Assembly (NCBI GenBank): GCA_009885665.1
Contig: VFKI01000107.1
Span: 1-18,207 of the forward strand
DNA from: Gammaproteobacteria bacterium
GTDB lineage: Bacteria; Pseudomonadota; Gammaproteobacteria; DSM-16500
Direction of reading: 5' to 3'
Length of the DNA: 18,207 nucleotides
A program made the position numbers and the translations under genes. Under the pieces are notes generated by a model. That model worked only from the letters and a program-made list of their open reading frames with translations. It was not told the DNA's origin and searched no databases. Shown here in pieces: positions 1 to 6,604 of this stretch (the stretch's first letter is position 1; each line of letters begins with the position of its first letter).

Positions 1-158
1 AAACCTCGAAATACTTCAGTATTCCTGCGATTTTTCTTCTTCCGGTACGCTTATATCTGACACCACGCTGGGCGCAATCTGTCAAAGTTATTTATGCGCA
101 GAGCCTAAAATCGAAATCTGTCTTGCGAGACGTTGCGCGTCTCGCAATATAGAAAATG
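1..158. other. Left-edge intergenic stretch without a gene
   Basis: No credible coding region is visible. A small dyad lies at about 9-24 (AATACT/AGTATT around TC), and a strong hairpin lies at 123-147, listed separately. The rest is unremarkable. The dyad-bearing segment could be the end of a dispersed repeat cut by the window edge, but one copy cannot show that. Confidence 0.4.
123..147 (-). terminator. Hairpin downstream of gspM, probable terminator
   Basis: A perfect 10-bp inverted repeat (TTGCGAGACG / CGTCTCGCAA) with a 5-nt loop starts 12 bp past the gspM stop codon, which ends the gspG-M block. The following bases on the minus strand (GACAGATTTCGATTTTAG) are only moderately T-rich. 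It may therefore be a weak intrinsic terminator or an mRNA 3'-end stabiliser. Confidence 0.5.
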
Positions 159-638
159 CTAAGCCGACATTTCGAGTGTTGCATCTACAATGCCTATTTG
201 CTCGCCATGTTTGATATTCGCCGCAGTCACTTGCAAACCATACTTTTCCTCTGCTTGCGTTAAAAAATCCATTAATTGACTGAAACTGGCTTGCTTGACG
301 CTGAGCTGCAACGTGTTGTTTTCTGTCGGGCGTAATTGTACCAAATGTGCTGCCAGTGGCATGGTGGCAATATCTGTTTGTAATGTGGCGGCAAGTGCTA
401 GCATATCGCCATGTGAATTTTGGCTCGATTTTTTAGCGCTATGTCCGCTGAGGCGTGCATCCGCTTGTTGCATAAAGACTAATAATTGATGTCGTTGCCG
501 TACTTGCGCGTGTAAATCGGCCACGCTATTTGCCAACATGAGCCACGCACTGAGCGCGATGACAATAAATAATAAAATACTGATTGCAACAGTCATGCGT
601 TGTTCATTGGGTGTGAGTTGTTGCCATGTGTCCTTCAT
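159..638 (-). CDS. gspM: Type II secretion system protein GspM
   Basis: This is a small bitopic inner-membrane protein of the T2SS assembly platform. In the family GspM partners with GspL and, through it, with the GspE ATPase. The 159-aa product has a short cytoplasmic N-terminus (about residues 1-14), one strongly hydrophobic transmembrane helix (about 15-37) and a periplasmic remainder that fits the ferredoxin-like C-terminal domain of the family. Sequence conservation in GspM is low, so the call leans on topology, length (about 160 aa is usual) and position as the last gene after gspL. The start ATG overlaps the gspL stop as ATGA, and AAGGAAAG lies upstream. A hairpin follows the stop codon. 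Confidence 0.88.
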   Translation of the reverse strand: MKDTWQQLTPNEQRMTVAISILLFIVIALSAWLMLANSVADLHAQVRQRHQLLVFMQQADARLSGHSAKKSSQNSHGDMLALAATLQTDIATMPLAAHLVQLRPTENNTLQLSVKQASFSQLMDFLTQAEEKYGLQVTAANIKHGEQIGIVDATLEMSA

Positions 639-1666
639 GTTGCTTGCTTTCCTTGTATGATTAAAGTTGCGGTGATACCGTTCGGGGTCGTTGTGGCATT
701 GCTTTGCTTGCTTTTAATGCCCGCGGCGTTCAGGCGGCTGACGACATCTTCTAGCGTAGCAAATGATTGCGCAGTGAGATTCACTGTTAATATCGGTGCA
801 TGATAATTTAATTGCATGATGTTGAGCGTCGGCGCAGTTGTCAAAATAGGGCTGATGGCGCGTAATAATGCGATGAAACCCTGATCATTGCCTTGGCTTG
901 CGGCGTGTTGTAATTTTTCGAGTAAGCGCTCACGGGGTGCGACCATGGCGGTGGCGGCGGGAAACTGGTGTTGATAAATATGTTTAATTTCGCTGTATAA
1001 TTGCTGGTTTTGGTGATTTAGGTATATCCAACTGATGCTGTTCCACACAAATACCCATATGAATAAACCGGCGACTAATTTTGCAGTGAGCCACCATGTT
1101 TTTTGACATGCGGCGGTTCGTTTTTTGGGTTGAAAGGTATCTTGCAGTAAATTCAATACGGGTGCACATATTTGTTTTGGTAGGCCTATTTGGCGTGTGC
1201 TGTTTGTGGGGGGCGAAAGCGTTAAATAGGCCTCTAATTGCGCGGGCGACGCGGCAAATCCATTATATGCCCCTGTGCGAATAACGCAGCGTGTCTCTGT
1301 CACGGCTATTTGCCAGCTGTCAGGTTTATACGGTAATGCAAAGCAATCGGGCAGCATTTGTGTAGGTGTGATGCCGAAGCTTTCTGCAACCTCTAGCCAA
1401 GCTTGCATTTTGGCGCGCGCCACGACGGCGACAGGATACGTGTCATCGGTTTGTCGCTCACCTATCGCAAAATGCAGTGTATCAATATCCTCTACGAGTT
1501 GCTCTTCTAGTGCCGCAGGAATAGCCGCGCGTAAGGCGCGCTTTGCGACGGCGGGTAATTGTACAGAGGTGAGCAGGCAATCTTCGCTAGGGACGAGCAA
1601 AATAACATCGGCATCGGGCGGCACGTGCGTTTCTTTTGATAATTCGCCTAATGTATAAAGGCTCAT
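635..1666 (-). CDS. gspL: Type II secretion system protein GspL
   Basis: GspL is the bitopic inner-membrane protein that docks the GspE ATPase and binds GspM. The 343-aa product has a cytoplasmic N-terminal region of about 190 residues (the actin-like, ASKHA-type domain of the family), one transmembrane helix at about 192-215 (rich in W, F, V) and a periplasmic C-terminus with a ferredoxin-like pattern. I chose the ATG at 1666. It overlaps the gspK stop as ATGA and has AGGGA five bases upstream, whereas the earlier ATG at 1687 has no ribosome binding site and would overlap gspK by 25 bp. The stop overlaps the gspM start by 4 bp, indicating translational coupling along the operon. The protein is somewhat shorter than enterobacterial GspL (about 400 aa). 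Confidence 0.92.
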   Translation of the reverse strand: MSLYTLGELSKETHVPPDADVILLVPSEDCLLTSVQLPAVAKRALRAAIPAALEEQLVEDIDTLHFAIGERQTDDTYPVAVVARAKMQAWLEVAESFGITPTQMLPDCFALPYKPDSWQIAVTETRCVIRTGAYNGFAASPAQLEAYLTLSPPTNSTRQIGLPKQICAPVLNLLQDTFQPKKRTAACQKTWWLTAKLVAGLFIWVFVWNSISWIYLNHQNQQLYSEIKHIYQHQFPAATAMVAPRERLLEKLQHAASQGNDQGFIALLRAISPILTTAPTLNIMQLNYHAPILTVNLTAQSFATLEDVVSRLNAAGIKSKQSNATTTPNGITATLIIQGKQAT

Positions 1667-2577
1667 AACGTTCCCTGACTTTGCCATAGCACGGTGATAG
1701 TCGGTTTGCCATTGAGCGTTTGGCGCATGAGTAAACTATAGCGTGTCATTTGCTGGCTGTTTCCACGTATGTTTGTTTGAATCAGAAAATATTGGCTGAT
1801 TACCGTTAGGCCATTTTGCGCAATCGCACTGTTTTTGACAAGCGGAAATTGTGCGAGTGCATTAAGTGAAGCAAACGGGCGTTGCGCAATCAGTGCGCTG
1901 GCCATTGTATCGGTTATACCGTCTGCGAGGGACATCAAGAGTATTTTTGGCATGCTATTGATGTTGAGCGGCGTTTTGTTGGGTAGCGCCGTTAAATAGG
2001 GCGCTAATTGTTGATAGAGCGCGGGTGTCATGCCTGCGACATTTTCTAATTCACTGACGCTGGCAAAAAGTTGATGTGGGTGATGTATGGCCGGTGTTGC
2101 TTTTGCATAGCGTTGGTCGAAGGCCGTATTGTGCGCGCCACGTGTGATCCAATCGGTGGTGGCGGCAATAATTTTTTTAATGTCTGTGGCGCGCGTGCTG
2201 GGCGCAAGCAACTGGATGAGGCGTGCAAACAGGGCTTGATATAAAGGATCATTTAAATTATTAAGATTTAATTGACTTTGTGCATCCGTGATGATGGTAC
2301 GGATATGTACGCCGCCTTGCACATTGTCAGGCGATGTCAAGGGGAGGCGATCGATCGCTTGGTCGGGATGTTGCTGGAGCGCATCATTGCGCAATTGATT
2401 TTTTGCCCACAATAGCGCGCCATCGGCATATAAATTTGCTTGTATTTGATCGAGCGTCAAGCGCGTGCGTTGCGTATCAATTTTAACGCGTAACATCAGC
2501 GTGACCGCGATCGCCGCGACGAGCGCGGTGATAAATAATGCGAGGACGATCGCGGTGCCGCGGTTATGGCGCATCAT
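1663..2577 (-). CDS. gspK: Minor pseudopilin GspK
   Basis: GspK is the largest pseudopilin and is thought to cap the pseudopilus tip with GspI and GspJ. The 304-aa product starts with a short basic leader ending in Gly7 (MMRHNRG), followed by a hydrophobic helix at about 8-28. As is typical of GspK, the Glu at mature position 5 seen in other pseudopilins is absent. The long C-terminal part has the mostly helical insert of the family and ends in a conserved-looking segment with INSMP. The second ATG (2574) is equally possible; AAGGA lies just upstream of both. The gene overlaps gspJ by 14 bp and gspL by 4 bp. Maturation would need a prepilin peptidase encoded outside the window. Confidence 0.93.
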   Translation of the reverse strand: MMRHNRGTAIVLALFITALVAAIAVTLMLRVKIDTQRTRLTLDQIQANLYADGALLWAKNQLRNDALQQHPDQAIDRLPLTSPDNVQGGVHIRTIITDAQSQLNLNNLNDPLYQALFARLIQLLAPSTRATDIKKIIAATTDWITRGAHNTAFDQRYAKATPAIHHPHQLFASVSELENVAGMTPALYQQLAPYLTALPNKTPLNINSMPKILLMSLADGITDTMASALIAQRPFASLNALAQFPLVKNSAIAQNGLTVISQYFLIQTNIRGNSQQMTRYSLLMRQTLNGKPTITVLWQSQGTL

Positions 2578-3172
2578 TTTTTCCTTGTGGCAATAAGTAA
2601 AATTGCGCGATGTGCCCCCACGCCGTCGATTGTATGGAAATTTCTACGCCGCGCGGTAACGCCTGCGGGGTGCCGGCCGGCGGCGGCCAGACGGGATAAA
2701 ATAAATTTTTATTATCTAAAAAACGAAAATGTAATGCTTGTATGCCGGTGAGCATGACACGTACCGCGGGTTGCGTGCTGGCGACGACATCAGGCGAGCC
2801 CCAAGTGAGACGTTGTAATTGGCCGTCGCGTAATCGCCAGCTGACGCGTTGTAAGGTGGAGCGCGCAAGCCGGCCAAATGGATTGGCTAAGCCGGTGTGG
2901 GTAAAGGTGGCGCTGTCAGGCGCGGCGATAAATCCTAATGTTTTATCAACATTATTGACGACAGGCCTGTCGATGGCGCCGGTGATGTCGCGCGAAAATA
3001 ATAATAATGTGGTTTGTAAGTCGGCTAATTGCGCGGCTTTTTTATCGGATGCCGCTTCGATATTTAAAATATGATGCAGTGCGCCGGTCATTAATAATGC
3101 TAAAATAGCAAATATAAATAAGGCAAATAAAATTTCAATTAACGTAAAGCCAGCCTTATTTTTTGGGCGCAT
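2564..3172 (-). CDS. gspJ: Minor pseudopilin GspJ
   Basis: This is a pseudopilin of the tip complex with GspI and GspK. The leader MRPKNKAG ends with the Gly of the prepilin peptidase site and is followed by FTLIEILFALFIF, with Phe+1 and Glu+5 intact; the hydrophobic helix runs to about residue 30. At 202 aa it matches the usual GspJ length. A GTG at 3175 immediately precedes the ATG at 3172. AGGA is 5 nt from the GTG and 8 nt from the ATG, so I favour the ATG. The start lies inside the 3' end of gspI and the end overlaps gspK, consistent with one polycistronic message. Confidence 0.93.
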   Translation of the reverse strand: MRPKNKAGFTLIEILFALFIFAILALLMTGALHHILNIEAASDKKAAQLADLQTTLLLFSRDITGAIDRPVVNNVDKTLGFIAAPDSATFTHTGLANPFGRLARSTLQRVSWRLRDGQLQRLTWGSPDVVASTQPAVRVMLTGIQALHFRFLDNKNLFYPVWPPPAGTPQALPRGVEISIQSTAWGHIAQFYLLPQGKNDAP

Positions 3173-3515
3173 CACTATATCCTGTTAATTGCGCCAACTG
3201 TGTATTATCCGGCAAATGCATGACCGTGGTATGAATCAGCGAAATGGCGGGATTGGGCGACGGCGCGCGCGTCACTTGCCAGCGCCACTGCTGCTGGGCG
3301 AAGGTCATTGTGCCCGCGATATTGGGTGTCATCAGTCCGGCGACAACGCGATTATTGAGATCAAGCGCGATCCAGCTGGCCAACGAGCGTTGTTGTAAAT
3401 ACGTCGTTTGACGAATTGAACTTGCGGTAACGCGGAGGACCGCAGTCAGGGCGATCGCCAGAATCGCGAGCGCCACCAAGACTTCCAGCAGCGTCATGCC
3501 GTTATTCTTTAACAT
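3156..3515 (-). CDS. gspI: Minor pseudopilin GspI
   Basis: This small pseudopilin, in the known system, nucleates the tip complex with GspJ and GspK. The 119-aa product carries a six-residue leader (MLKNNG), then MTLLEVLVALAILAIAL with Met+1 and Glu+5. Met at +1 instead of Phe is common in GspI. Length and position between gspH and gspJ fit the family. The ATG overlaps the end of gspH by 14 bp, and no strong Shine-Dalgarno is seen, so translation is probably coupled to gspH. Confidence 0.92.
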   Translation of the reverse strand: MLKNNGMTLLEVLVALAILAIALTAVLRVTASSIRQTTYLQQRSLASWIALDLNNRVVAGLMTPNIAGTMTFAQQQWRWQVTRAPSPNPAISLIHTTVMHLPDNTQLAQLTGYSDAPKK

Positions 3516-4002
3516 GAATCGCGCCGTTGGTTTCTGCGGTAATTTTTATGACATTATCGAGCAGAAGTGTGAAAGGCGTGAGTTCACCGCCAGGCGAAAT
3601 AATGATTTGTGGTGTGTCGCTGGGTGCAACGATCGCGCCATGCATCATGAGGGTAGCGCTGACACCGTGTGGCCAATGCTGCGCGGGCAAACTGGTTTGA
3701 TTGAGTGCGTGCCATTGTGATTTATTCATGTCATCGTCGAGATTTTGATCCGGCGCAAATATTAAATATTGCCAGCCGTCATCGCTAATACTTAAACCTA
3801 AAATGGCGGGTTGTAGTAGGGATTGTTGTTCGGCGAGGCGTAATTCATTCACAAAAGTGCTGGCAGTGTGGTGTGCAGCGCGGCGCGGTGTGCGGCTCAA
3901 GGTGAGAATGGCGACACCTGCGACGATGCTGATGATGACGATGACCACCAATAATTCGATTAACGTGAAGCCTCTTTTATTGCGCGGCACGATTGCCCTC
4001 AT
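3502..4002 (-). CDS. gspH: Minor pseudopilin GspH
   Basis: GspH links the tip complex to the GspG shaft of the pseudopilus. The 166-aa product has a basic leader (MRAIVPRNKRG), then FTLIELLVVIVIISIVAG with Phe+1 and Glu+5, followed by a C-terminal globular domain of the GspH type. In-frame ATGs further upstream (4035 and 4074) would give unusually long leaders inside gspG. The ATG at 4002 gives a normal 11-residue leader and was chosen, although no start has a convincing ribosome binding site. The gene overlaps gspG by 26 bp. Confidence 0.88.
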   Translation of the reverse strand: MRAIVPRNKRGFTLIELLVVIVIISIVAGVAILTLSRTPRRAAHHTASTFVNELRLAEQQSLLQPAILGLSISDDGWQYLIFAPDQNLDDDMNKSQWHALNQTSLPAQHWPHGVSATLMMHGAIVAPSDTPQIIISPGGELTPFTLLLDNVIKITAETNGAIHVKE

Positions 4003-4405
4003 TGCTAATGCTGTTAGGGCCTTCGGCGTCCGCATTGCCTGGGCCGTAGCTGAAGATGTGTAGTTTGCTATCATTATTTATATATTGATAGGCGTGTCCC
4101 CAGGGATCTTGTGGTAAATGTTGAATATAGCCATCTGCTTTCCAGTTGGCTGGCGTGGGGTCTGAGTCCGGTTTGGTCACGAGTGCTTGCAAGCCTTGGT
4201 CTGTTGATGGATAAAAACCATTGTCGAGGCGATAGAGGTCGAGGGCGTTTTGTAAAATTAATATATCTTGTTGTGCTTTGACCTTGCGTGCTTGCTCGGG
4301 ACGGTTCATAATCTTTGGGACGATGATTGCGGCTAGGATGCCGAGGATGACAACCACGACCATGATCTCGATTAGGGTGAAGCCATCGCTTTTTCGGTTG
4401 CGCAT
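3977..4405 (-). CDS. gspG: Major pseudopilin GspG
   Basis: GspG is the main subunit of the T2SS pseudopilus. The 142-aa product has leader MRNRKSDG, then FTLIEIMVVVVILGILAAII with Phe9 as mature residue 1 and Glu13 as mature residue 5. The C-terminal part has the family pattern LQNALDLYRLDNGFYPSTDQG, D100-P-W-G and a loop with GPGNADAEGP, corresponding to the calcium-binding loop of GspG proteins. It is the first gene of the second T2SS block; upstream is a divergent intergenic region, not gspF as usual. A perfect TATAAT on the minus strand lies about 50 bp upstream (4454-4459). Confidence 0.96.
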   Translation of the reverse strand: MRNRKSDGFTLIEIMVVVVILGILAAIIVPKIMNRPEQARKVKAQQDILILQNALDLYRLDNGFYPSTDQGLQALVTKPDSDPTPANWKADGYIQHLPQDPWGHAYQYINNDSKLHIFSYGPGNADAEGPNSISNEGNRAAQ

Positions 4406-4489
4406 AAGAGGGGTCTCGTTGGTTGGATAGTTAATGGATTAACTTCAGGAGGGATTATACGGTAATTTATAATATTTTGGAGCCTGTTA
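4406..4489. promoter_or_regulatory. Divergent promoter region between gspG and the 106-aa gene
   Basis: Two perfect -10 hexamers lie 8 bp apart on opposite strands: TATAAT on the minus strand at 4454-4459 (for gspG) and TATAAT on the plus strand at 4468-4473 (for the 106-aa gene). Neither has a good -35 at 16-18 bp, which would suit an activated promoter. A perfect palindrome, GTTAAT-GG-ATTAAC, lies at 4430-4443, at the expected gspG transcription start and leader. The plus-strand ribosome binding site GGAG is at 4479-4482. Confidence 0.5.
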
Positions 4490-4810
4490 ATGAGTAGCAT
4501 GATAAAAAAAGAAAGTCAGTCAGGTATTTATAAAGTACAACAAGCCGCACAACAAGCCGAACAACAAACCAAAGAACAACAAACCAAAGAACAACAAACT
4601 CAGCTGGCACTTGTTATGATCCTGCAAGATAAAGAATTATTGAAGAAAGTGAGCAAAGCGTTATTGCAGACAGTGCAACAGTGCTTGAATCAGGGTATTG
4701 GTTCAGCATATGACCTGGTCAATCAGCAGAAAGACCTTGAAAGAGAGCAGCGCTTTGGTGTGTCTGCACAAACACAAGAAAACTATCAATTTGCGGTGAT
4801 GGCGCATTAA
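4490..4810 (+). CDS. Small Gln-rich protein of unknown function with pentapeptide repeats
   Basis: The 106-aa product is not recognised. Residues 17-38 are very rich in Gln and contain QQTKE twice in tandem plus a third partial copy, encoded by exact 15-bp units from 4562. The remainder is helical and polar with an amphipathic stretch (about 39-70) and no signal peptide or membrane helix, so a cytoplasmic or secreted coiled-coil protein is plausible. The ATG has GGAG seven bases upstream; a second ATG three codons later is possible. It is the first plus-strand gene of the block that separates gspF from gspG. Coding status rests on the ribosome binding site, on the length and on the lack of a competing frame. 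Confidence 0.6.
   Translation: MSSMIKKESQSGIYKVQQAAQQAEQQTKEQQTKEQQTQLALVMILQDKELLKKVSKALLQTVQQCLNQGIGSAYDLVNQQKDLEREQRFGVSAQTQENYQFAVMAH
4562..4600 (+). repeat. In-frame 15-bp tandem repeat (QQTKE)
   Basis: Two exact units of CAACAAACCAAAGAA at 4562-4576 and 4577-4591 are followed by a partial third (CAACAAACT). Each unit is five codons, so copy-number change would keep the reading frame. Confidence 0.85.
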
Positions 4811-4823
4811 TCCCGTTAGCTTT

Positions 4824-4980
4824 GATGATCCGACATTCCGCACCAAAGTATTTTTTGTGTAAATCGAGGCGAAAATGCGTTTTAAAGCGCAGTTTACATA
4901 TACGTAAATGCGCATTTAAAACGCATTTTCAACGCGGAGTTATCAAAAAAGACGAAGGTGCGGGATGTCGGATGATGGTC
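4824..4980. repeat. Long imperfect palindrome of about 157 bp, MITE- or REP-like
   Basis: Arms of about 75 bp (4824-4897 and 4904-4980) are inverted copies with few mismatches. The best-matching blocks are GAAAATGCGTTTTAAA (4871-4886) against TTTAAAACGCATTTTC (4915-4930), and CATCCGACAT.CCGCACC near both outer ends. The centre is TTTAC-ATATAC-GTAAA. No transposase is encoded, and ORFs within it are by-products of the symmetry. It lies 13 bp after the stop of the 106-aa gene and could fold into a large hairpin that ends that transcript. The size and structure resemble non-autonomous inverted-repeat elements, but no target-site duplication was recognised. Confidence 0.75.
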
Positions 4981-5016
4981 TTATTTATCTTTACCCCTGT
5001 CTTTACCTATAGCATT

Positions 5017-5076
5017 CACCCCACGGTGCACTATACTCAAAATGCAAGCGGTTCCCTTTAGTGCATCATGGGGGTG
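5017..5076 (+). promoter_or_regulatory. Imperfect inverted repeat covering the start region of the 69-aa gene
   Basis: The left arm (5017-5033, CACCCCACGGTGCACTA) pairs with the right arm (5059-5076, TAGTGCATCATGGGGGTG) with two mismatches and one bulge. The right arm contains GGGGGTG, the likely ribosome binding site of the ATG at 5080, so the folded RNA would hide it. A TATACT -10-like hexamer lies in the loop at 5032-5037 without a good -35. This may be a translation-control hairpin or simply another palindromic repeat. Confidence 0.35.
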
Positions 5077-5079
5077 GTT

Positions 5080-5289
5080 ATGCCAGTGTCAAATGAAGAG
5101 CTTCTTCAACTTCGAAAGTTGCTTTTGTGTCAGATGCTTGTGCCAATTGATGTGTTATTAAAGGGCTCGCTTGCGCTTGGAGTGGCGCGCCTTATTGTGG
5201 CGGCTCTGAATAGTAAATGTGAAGAAAATACGCATCCAGTTGCGGCTCAATCGCAGGGTGATCATAGGCCTTCTTCGCCGGGGCAGTAA
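5080..5289 (+). CDS. Small hypothetical protein
   Basis: The 69-aa product is not recognised. It is helical, with charged and hydrophobic residues alternating at 5-20, then a moderately hydrophobic stretch (about 21-42) that could be a weak membrane or amphipathic helix, then a polar tail rich in Gln, Ser and Pro. The ATG at 5080 is preferred over 5068 because GGGGGTGG precedes it, although the spacing is short. Coding potential is uncertain because of the small size. It lies between the long palindrome and the 260-aa gene, on the same strand. Confidence 0.4.
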   Translation: MPVSNEELLQLRKLLLCQMLVPIDVLLKGSLALGVARLIVAALNSKCEENTHPVAAQSQGDHRPSSPGQ

Positions 5290-5394
5290 AAAATGATAAA
5301 GATAGATGATTCCTTGCGGCCGATTAGGCATAATAGCAAGTAGTGCGGCAGGTAGCTTAGCGGGGAGCCAGGGATGAGCTGTGAGGAGAGCGGC

Positions 5395-6177
5395 ATGTTT
5401 GATCGGTTACAAAAACCCTTTTTGACGGTCGAGACCGGCGAGGCGTATCAGCCCGTTCGTCTGACATATGAAGTTTACCAGCCTGAGTTGCTGGTTTCTG
5501 CTTTGGAAAGTCTGGGTTGTATTAGTAAAAATGCGGGGCCGCATTCTTGGTCGTGGTATTGGCAAGATGAGTGTGATTCACTGGCTTTCGCCTCTATTGA
5601 CGCTTTTAAGCGTAATCTTGAGCACCCAGCGCGGCTTGCGTCACTTCATTTGCAAGAAAATCAGCTGTATATCACGTTGCGTTCTTTTAAGCGTGCGTGT
5701 CTAGCGGCGCCTTTTTTTCATCGTTTTATCGACAGTAAAATCGCCCGAATTCATCATGCCGATTTTATCAATAAAGTGTTTGCGACGGATGAGCGTCTGC
5801 CGCATGGCTTTTCGGAAATCTTCAGTGAGCCGGAGTTAGAAAAAATCCTCAAGCAGCGTTTGCTGGATTATGAAAATGTGCAAGCGCAGTGTGAGCAAGC
5901 GGAGTCACCCGAAGAAGCCTTGGCGTTATTGTCGGAATATAGTCAGCGCGAAGGTGGTAAGCGTTTGCCTTATGCGGAGCGTTATTTATTTGATTTGCCG
6001 GCGAGCGCACCCAGTGCGCAAGTTTCAGCGGATCCGGACGTGATATTTTTGGGTTTCTATGTTTATTTGCGCGGTCGTGAATTGGTGGCGATCAAGCGTT
6101 GGTTTGGTGAAACAGGCTACACCTTAGCTAATGCAGCGGATGATACGGTGGAATCTGTGTTTGGCAATATGGCGTAG
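5395..6177 (+). CDS. Hypothetical protein of about 260 aa
   Basis: The 260-aa product is not recognised. It is soluble, with no signal peptide or membrane helix. It is rich in aromatic residues (SWSWYW near 53-58 and further F/Y/W throughout), has an acidic helical middle (about 150-185, EPELEKILKQRLLDYE and onwards) and ends in a hydrophobic-aromatic segment (VIFLGFYVYLRGRELVAIKRW) that may form a beta-rich core. Two starts are credible: ATG 5374 with GGGGAG six bases upstream (267 aa), and ATG 5395 with GAGGAG six bases upstream. I chose the second because its Shine-Dalgarno is better. Codon use resembles the T2SS genes more than the A-rich gene that follows, so it may be a native gene. No functional call is possible. 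Confidence 0.75.
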   Translation: MFDRLQKPFLTVETGEAYQPVRLTYEVYQPELLVSALESLGCISKNAGPHSWSWYWQDECDSLAFASIDAFKRNLEHPARLASLHLQENQLYITLRSFKRACLAAPFFHRFIDSKIARIHHADFINKVFATDERLPHGFSEIFSEPELEKILKQRLLDYENVQAQCEQAESPEEALALLSEYSQREGGKRLPYAERYLFDLPASAPSAQVSADPDVIFLGFYVYLRGRELVAIKRWFGETGYTLANAADDTVESVFGNMA

Positions 6178-6332
6178 TTTTGTATCTCTATAGCTTCTCA
6201 GAAAAGTCTTTTGGCTTTTCGCGACGAGAGGGCTTAGGGGGAGAAGCGCGATTCTACCCCAAAAATATCTGAAAATTGGCGCAGTCGATGGGGTGGGTGG
6301 CCGGCGCCTATTTGTCGCCAGTTGTAAGCCAT

Positions 6333-6403
6333 GAGCCGAATGCAACCATTAATCGGCTCAAAATCAAGGTGAAATTGAGCCGATTAATGGTTACATTCGG
6401 CTC
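6333..6403. repeat. Nested palindrome of 71 bp with four GAGCCGA/TCGGCTC boxes
   Basis: Arms of 29 bp (6333-6361 and 6375-6403) are reverse complements with one mismatch and a 13-nt loop. Each arm is itself bounded by GAGCCGA and TCGGCTC (6333, 6353, 6377 and 6397), so two small hairpins or one large hairpin can form. No long T-run follows on either strand, so it is not a classical terminator. It could be a repeat element or an RNA switch-like structure. Confidence 0.8.
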
Positions 6404-6481
6404 AGTTCATATGGATGTAGTGGACTTTCCCCTTATTTTTTGGATCACGCTACTTAGAAGTTATGACTTTATTTAAGCTTG

Positions 6482-6499
6482 CTAACATTTTGTTAGAAT
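6482..6499 (+). promoter_or_regulatory. Possible -10 with overlapping dyad upstream of the Rab-like gene
   Basis: TAGAAT (6494-6499) is a plausible -10 but lacks a good -35. A perfect dyad, CTAACA-TTT-TGTTAG (6482-6496), overlaps it and could be an operator. A TTGACG at 6546-6551 is an alternative -35 but has no convincing -10. The leader to the ATG would be about 100 nt from the first site. Confidence 0.3.
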
Positions 6500-6604
6500 T
6501 ATCGGTATGCCTTTAGATGCATGTTGTATTGGAAAACGTTAAAATTTGACGATAGTTCGTTTGTTGGATAGGCTGGGAGAGTCTTAACTAACAAGGAGGT
6601 TTTT

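Larger units (their letters stand above)
6178..6604. other. Intergenic region with nested palindromes before the Rab-like gene
   Basis: These 427 bp hold no credible gene. They contain a small GAAAAG/CTTTTC hairpin at about 6200-6220, the 71-bp nested palindrome at 6333-6403, a perfect CTAACA-TTT-TGTTAG dyad at 6482-6496 and an AAGGAGG ribosome binding site at 6593-6599. The palindromic part probably separates the upstream gene from the Rab-like gene, and the A+T-rich half probably holds the latter's promoter. Confidence 0.6.

Noticed and set aside
4822..5061. Open frame of 79 codons over the long palindrome
   Set aside because: Most of its length is the inverted repeat, it lacks a ribosome binding site, and its composition is not protein-like.
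5468..5704. Plus-strand open frame inside the 260-aa gene
   Set aside because: It is contained within the longer gene in another frame, with hydrophobic low-quality translation and no ribosome binding site.
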